Shown here in pieces: positions 14,645 through 17,612 of a stretch of 17,612 bases of DNA (the first letter of the stretch is position 1; each line of letters opens with the position of its first letter). A model generated the notes under the pieces. The model made no database searches, was not told where the DNA came from, and saw only the letters and a program-made list of their open reading frames with translations. A program made the position numbers and the translations under genes. The stretch comes from Simkania negevensis (GTDB lineage Bacteria; Chlamydiota; Chlamydiia; Chlamydiales; Simkaniaceae): contig JACPWA010000065.1 of assembly GCA_016191565.1 (NCBI GenBank), forward strand, positions 1-17,612, read 5' to 3'.

Positions 14645-15153
14645 AGGGAAAACAGCGCCTCATACGCCTCTTTAGGGGTGATGTTCGATATCTTCTCATC
14701 TTTCCCAATTAAAGGAAGATGTACAAGCTCACGATTCGGGGAAGGAACTTTTTGTCTTAGTACTCCCTGTCTTGGATCAGCCCAAAGAGAAACCACCCGA
14801 AGGGGAAATTCTGCATCGACATAATAGGCAATGGACAAGATTCCTGAATCAGGAACGATTAAATAGCGACAGTAGTTTTTGATGATCGAGAGCATTTGAA
14901 AAAGATCTGTTTTTCCACGTAGATCAATCACATGGTCCATCAAAAAAGGAAGATCATCTTTTAATCCGAAGAGGAGGATTGTCCCTTTCTTTTCTTCACC
15001 GACCCTTCTGAAAAGATCGCGCCAATAGGAAAGGTCCCAATTTTTTTCATATTTATAATAATCTCCTGTTTCTGTTTGAACATGAGCGCCAATATAGGTT
15101 TTTTCTCTATCTAGCCCATATTGCTCTGATAGACTATTTGCCATTTGAGCCAA
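14641..15153 (-). CDS. GT9 heptosyltransferase-like protein, C-terminal part (frame-disrupted)
   Basis: This frame of 170 codons carries the C-terminal half of a glycosyltransferase family 9 enzyme: the strand-turn GTILLFG, then SIIKNYCRYLIVPDSGILSI, equivalent to the TNDSGPMHIA donor-binding motif of the neighbouring waaF-like protein, and VVSLWADPRQG, equivalent to ALFGSTDP. The nominal start is a TTG at 15153 with no ribosome binding site, so it is unlikely to be an independent gene. It lies in the -1 frame relative to the 132-codon frame ahead of it and overlaps it by 43 bases. Together the two make one gene of normal layout. Either the gene is broken by a one-base deletion, the sequence has an error, or ribosomes slip. 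Confidence 0.75.
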   Translation of the reverse strand: MAQMANSLSEQYGLDREKTYIGAHVQTETGDYYKYEKNWDLSYWRDLFRRVGEEKKGTILLFGLKDDLPFLMDHVIDLRGKTDLFQMLSIIKNYCRYLIVPDSGILSIAYYVDAEFPLRVVSLWADPRQGVLRQKVPSPNRELVHLPLIGKDEKISNITPKEAYEALFSL

Positions 15154-15509
15154 TAGGTGGGATCTGCCTTTTCAATAATCATATCAAACATATTGGGAGC
15201 AAAAGCATGCTTTTTAAGCCCTTCTTCAAGAGAAAAGGGCTGTCCTCTTTTCATCTCCTCTCCAATCAAAACCTTCACATTGTCTAACATCTCAAAAAGG
15301 GGAGCAAGATCAGATCGAGTAAAGAAGGTGATCGAAGCATGAGGAATAAAATGGCGGATCCGGTAAATGAGCGCATAAAGACCTAAGGGAATATCTCCCA
15401 AACCCCGGTTCCAAAGGATAAGAAAGCTTTTTTTATTCTCTTTAACTGCCCTTTTTAACAAACGATCAAAAGGGTTGGGAGCAAAAAGTTGATAGAGTTT
15501 TCTAAACAT
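15111..15509 (-). CDS. GT9 heptosyltransferase-like protein, N-terminal part (frame-disrupted)
   Basis: The 132-codon frame holds the N-terminal half of a GT9 enzyme: FLILWNRGLGDIPLGLYALI matches the start strand and glycine loop of heptosyltransferases, followed by HASITFFTRSDLAPLF. It runs through FDMIIEKADPTYWLKWQ and then ends at a TAG-type stop shortly after, while the C-terminal half continues in the -1 frame from 15153. The ATG at 15509 overlaps the end of the waaF-like gene by eight bases (ATG inside GATGTTTAG), so it is translationally coupled to it. Acceptor and sugar are unknown. Envelope glycan synthesis is the likely pathway. Confidence 0.75.
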   Translation of the reverse strand: MFRKLYQLFAPNPFDRLLKRAVKENKKSFLILWNRGLGDIPLGLYALIYRIRHFIPHASITFFTRSDLAPLFEMLDNVKVLIGEEMKRGQPFSLEEGLKKHAFAPNMFDMIIEKADPTYWLKWQIVYQSNMG

Positions 15510-16587
15510 CTGTTTTCTTTCCTCTCATGGGAAGATGCTTTTCTCTGATTCCTGCAAGTAAAGCCCGCACCACCTCTTCCTCCTCAATCTTTTTCATGCA
15601 GGGAAAGTCGATTGGACACACCCGCTTAAAGCAGGGAGAACAGGGAACAAATTTTTGGATGAGCTCTGCTCCCCCTTTCCGATAGGGACCTGTCACTACT
15701 GGATCTGTAGAACCAAAGAGGGCCACAATCGGCGTTCCCACCGCATCTGCGATATGCATGGGGCCACTATCATTGGTTAAAAAAATTGTGCAAAGAGAGA
15801 TGAGAGAGGTAAGCTCTCGGAGTGTGGTCTGTCCTGCTAGGTTCAGCACATTAGAAGGAAGATCTAGAGAGATCTTTTGAAGCAGCTCCTTATGAGAAAG
15901 ATCTCCAAAGAAGAGGATGGCAGCATTTGGCTTTTCCTCCGTAAGCTTTTTTGCTACATTTCTAAATCTTTCTGGAAGCCAGCACTTCGCCGAGCCATAA
16001 GCAGCTCCTGGGTTGATCCCGATGAGCATTTTTCCTTTTTCAACCCCAAAGCGCCTTAAAAATTCCCATCCTTCCTCTTTCTCTTCCTCTAGCACATAGA
16101 GCTGAGGAGGTGTTTTTGAGATCTCAATGCCCAAAGGAGAAAGGAGAGTTTTGTAGGTAAAGGTCAGATGTTTAGTCTTTCTATTTTCAGGAAAAGGGAG
16201 CGGATGAGTAAGAAAAAGGGAGCGGGCTTCATTTTTAAACCCAATCCGCACCTTAACCTTTCCTTGCCAAAAGCGCCAAGCAGAGGAAAAGGAATTTGTA
16301 AGAAGGACTCCAAGATCATAGTCTCCCTTTCGTAGCTTTTCTACGAGATTCCTCTCTGTAATTCTGCGCGTGATTTGTTTACTCTTAGAAAAAGCAAAGA
16401 GCTCATTAATTGAAGGGTCATGAAGAAGGAGAGGGGCAAGATGTGATAAACACATTGCCGTGATCGTAGCCTTTGGATAGGCCTGTTTAAGATCATAAAG
16501 GAGAGGGGTGGCCATCACAAGATCTCCGATCCAGTTAGGCATCCTGACAATAATATTTTTTGGTTCAAATGTTTTTAGGTTTTTCAT
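15502..16587 (-). CDS. waaF: ADP-heptose:LPS heptosyltransferase II-like (GT9)
   Basis: 361 residues, the size of E. coli WaaF (about 348). The N-terminus IIVRMPNWIGDLVMATPLL (12-30) is the family start. Later come IGINPGAAYGSAKCWLPERF (189-208), LTNDSGPMHIADAVGTPIVA (270-289) and FGSTDPVVTGPY (291-302). The Cys-rich tail CSPCFKRVCPIDFPCMKKI (316-334) is typical of WaaF rather than WaaC. Family members add heptose to the LPS inner core on the cytoplasmic face of the inner membrane. True heptose use here is inferred, since Chlamydiaceae lack heptose. First gene of a coupled minus-strand set leading into the broken GT9 gene and the pyrophosphorylase. No clear Shine-Dalgarno or promoter was found in the 90-base gap to the divergent ruvC. 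Confidence 0.9.
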   Translation of the reverse strand: MKNLKTFEPKNIIVRMPNWIGDLVMATPLLYDLKQAYPKATITAMCLSHLAPLLLHDPSINELFAFSKSKQITRRITERNLVEKLRKGDYDLGVLLTNSFSSAWRFWQGKVKVRIGFKNEARSLFLTHPLPFPENRKTKHLTFTYKTLLSPLGIEISKTPPQLYVLEEEKEEGWEFLRRFGVEKGKMLIGINPGAAYGSAKCWLPERFRNVAKKLTEEKPNAAILFFGDLSHKELLQKISLDLPSNVLNLAGQTTLRELTSLISLCTIFLTNDSGPMHIADAVGTPIVALFGSTDPVVTGPYRKGGAELIQKFVPCSPCFKRVCPIDFPCMKKIEEEEVVRALLAGIREKHLPMRGKKTDV

Positions 16588-16677
16588 CGTATAAGGGGCA
16601 AGAAAGAGGTTGCTATAAGATTAGCATATACCTGAATTAGACGAAAAACCTTTACCTTAGGAGCTTTATTTTTCATA

Positions 16678-17190
16678 ATGACAATTATGAAAAAACGTAT
16701 TATCCTAGGGATTGATCCTGGAACAAGGGTGACTGGCTACGGGATCATCGAGATGGGAGATAGAGAGCCTTGCCTTCTTGATTTTGGTTGTATTCGCCCT
16801 TCCTCTGCACTTGAGCTTCCTAAAAAATATCTCACTATTTATCAAGGGATAGACCACCTATTAGAGCTCTATAAAGTAGATGTAGTTGCTATTGAAAATC
16901 AGTATATGAGCAAAAATGCTCAAAGCGCCCTAAAACTTGGGATGGCTAAAGGGGTAGCCATGCTTGCAGCCGCCAAACGGGATATCCCTGTTTTTGAGTA
17001 TGCTCCCAAAAAAGCAAAACTAGCTGTGGTAGGAAATGGAAATGCCAGCAAGCAGCAAGTGCAAAAAATGATTCAGCTCCTTTTAGGGCTATCCTCCCTT
17101 CCCCAGCCAGAAGATGCTGCCGATGCTCTTGCCCTAGCTCTTTGCCACTCTCATCATTTAACAAAGGTCCCATTATGTTTGAATACCTGA
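16678..17190 (+). CDS. ruvC: Crossover junction endodeoxyribonuclease RuvC
   Basis: Resolves Holliday junctions with RuvAB during recombination and repair. 170 residues, near the usual 160-175. The RNase H-fold active site is complete: D13 in LGIDPGTRVTGYG, E73 in AIENQY, and D146 and D149 in EDAADALALA. QSALKLGMAKG (82-92) is the usual helix motif. Two in-frame starts exist, ATG 16678 and ATG 16687; GGAG at about 16661 is nearer the first, though 14 bases is a long gap. It overlaps ruvA by 16 bases, an operon with translational coupling, and the ruvC-ruvA order matches Chlamydia. Confidence 0.95.
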   Translation: MTIMKKRIILGIDPGTRVTGYGIIEMGDREPCLLDFGCIRPSSALELPKKYLTIYQGIDHLLELYKVDVVAIENQYMSKNAQSALKLGMAKGVAMLAAAKRDIPVFEYAPKKAKLAVVGNGNASKQQVQKMIQLLLGLSSLPQPEDAADALALALCHSHHLTKVPLCLNT

Positions 17191-17612
17191 AAGGAATTTT
17201 ATCTGAACTTTCCCTTGAAGTTGCTATTGTCGAAGTAGGAGGGATCGGATATAAGCTCTTTATTCCACTCAGTAATTACGCGAAGTTTCCTCCATTAGGA
17301 AAAGAGGTGCTTATTTATATCTCTACCGTGATTAGGGAAGATTCTCATAAAAGCTTTGGGTTTCTTAGCCGCGTTGAAAGAGATCTCTTTGAAACGCTTG
17401 GAGAGGTGAGTGGCATCGGACCTAAAACAGCTCTCACCCTAGTAGGCTACATGGAGGGAGCGCAACTTAAAAGCGCCATCTCCCAAGCCAATGTCTCTCT
17501 TCTTTCGAAAATTCCTGGCATTGGGAAGAAAACAGCAGAAAGGCTGATCATCGAAATGCGCGATAAGATTGAGAAGAAAAAGGAAAAAACACCCCTTCCC
17601 CTAGAAAAAAAC
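17175..17612 (+). CDS. ruvA: Holliday junction helicase subunit RuvA, N-terminal part (runs off the window)
   Basis: 146 codons in frame to the window edge (E. coli RuvA has 203). It begins with the OB-fold start MFEYLKGILSEL and VEVGGIGYKLFIPLS. Two helix-hairpin-helix motifs follow, VSGIGPKTAL (78-87) and IPGIGKKTAE (113-122). RuvA binds the four-way junction and loads the RuvB motor. AAAGG lies seven bases before the ATG, and the start overlaps the end of ruvC. The RuvB-contacting C-domain is outside the window. Confidence 0.95.
   Translation, partial: MFEYLKGILSELSLEVAIVEVGGIGYKLFIPLSNYAKFPPLGKEVLIYISTVIREDSHKSFGFLSRVERDLFETLGEVSGIGPKTALTLVGYMEGAQLKSAISQANVSLLSKIPGIGKKTAERLIIEMRDKIEKKKEKTPLPLEKN

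Noticed and set aside
1..17612. tRNA, rRNA, CRISPR array or intact transposon
   Set aside because: Looked for T-arm-like sequences, regularly spaced repeats and transposase motifs on both strands and saw none that hold up.

Overview
The window looks like an AT-rich chromosomal segment of an environmental (amoeba-associated, Parachlamydiales-type) member of the Chlamydiota. Three things support this. A gpsA gene lies directly downstream of a eukaryote-like UDP-sugar pyrophosphorylase, the gpsA / AGX-1-homolog pair I recall from Chlamydia. The ruvC-ruvA order is also chlamydial. Several lineage-specific, effector-like proteins sit between housekeeping genes. The presence of heptosyltransferases argues against Chlamydiaceae and for an environmental lineage. 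This placement is inference; no 16S gene is present.

Layout. 1-1181: the start of a minus-strand lipoprotein gene and a divergent UDP-glucuronate 4-epimerase-type gene whose start codons overlap in one CATG. 1182-1358: a convergent gap with a long imperfect inverted repeat. 1359-3214: two divergent orphan genes, a methyltransferase-like protein and a 117-residue protein, both with mitochondrial-presequence-like N-termini. 3534-4940: a MATE transporter. 4967-8764: a minus-strand cluster with a promoter, a 58-residue coiled-coil ORF, an intrinsic terminator, a 1009-residue fusion of an unknown 500-residue domain to an OppA-type solute-binding domain without a signal peptide, and a 112-residue protein that resembles an SH2 fold by pattern. 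8967-10487: a bifunctional NAD(P)H-hydrate repair enzyme. 10551-11318: an orphan membrane/zinc-ribbon protein transcribed divergently from it. 11432-12586: a DUF4143-type AAA ATPase with two palindromic operator-like sites at its start. 12583-16587: a minus-strand block with waaF-like glycosyltransferase, a second GT9 glycosyltransferase broken by a one-base frameshift, the UDP-sugar pyrophosphorylase, and gpsA with its own promoter. 16678-17612: ruvC and the start of ruvA.

Functional themes. The GT9 pair, the pyrophosphorylase and the epimerase suggest envelope polysaccharide or LPS assembly; gpsA feeds phospholipid synthesis. nnr repairs damaged NAD(P)H. RuvC and RuvA process Holliday junctions. 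The most unusual content is the set of orphan proteins: the two presequence-bearing neighbours (possible host-mitochondrion-directed effectors) and the OppA fusion with its SH2-like partner. No CRISPR array, rRNA, tRNA or intact transposon was seen.
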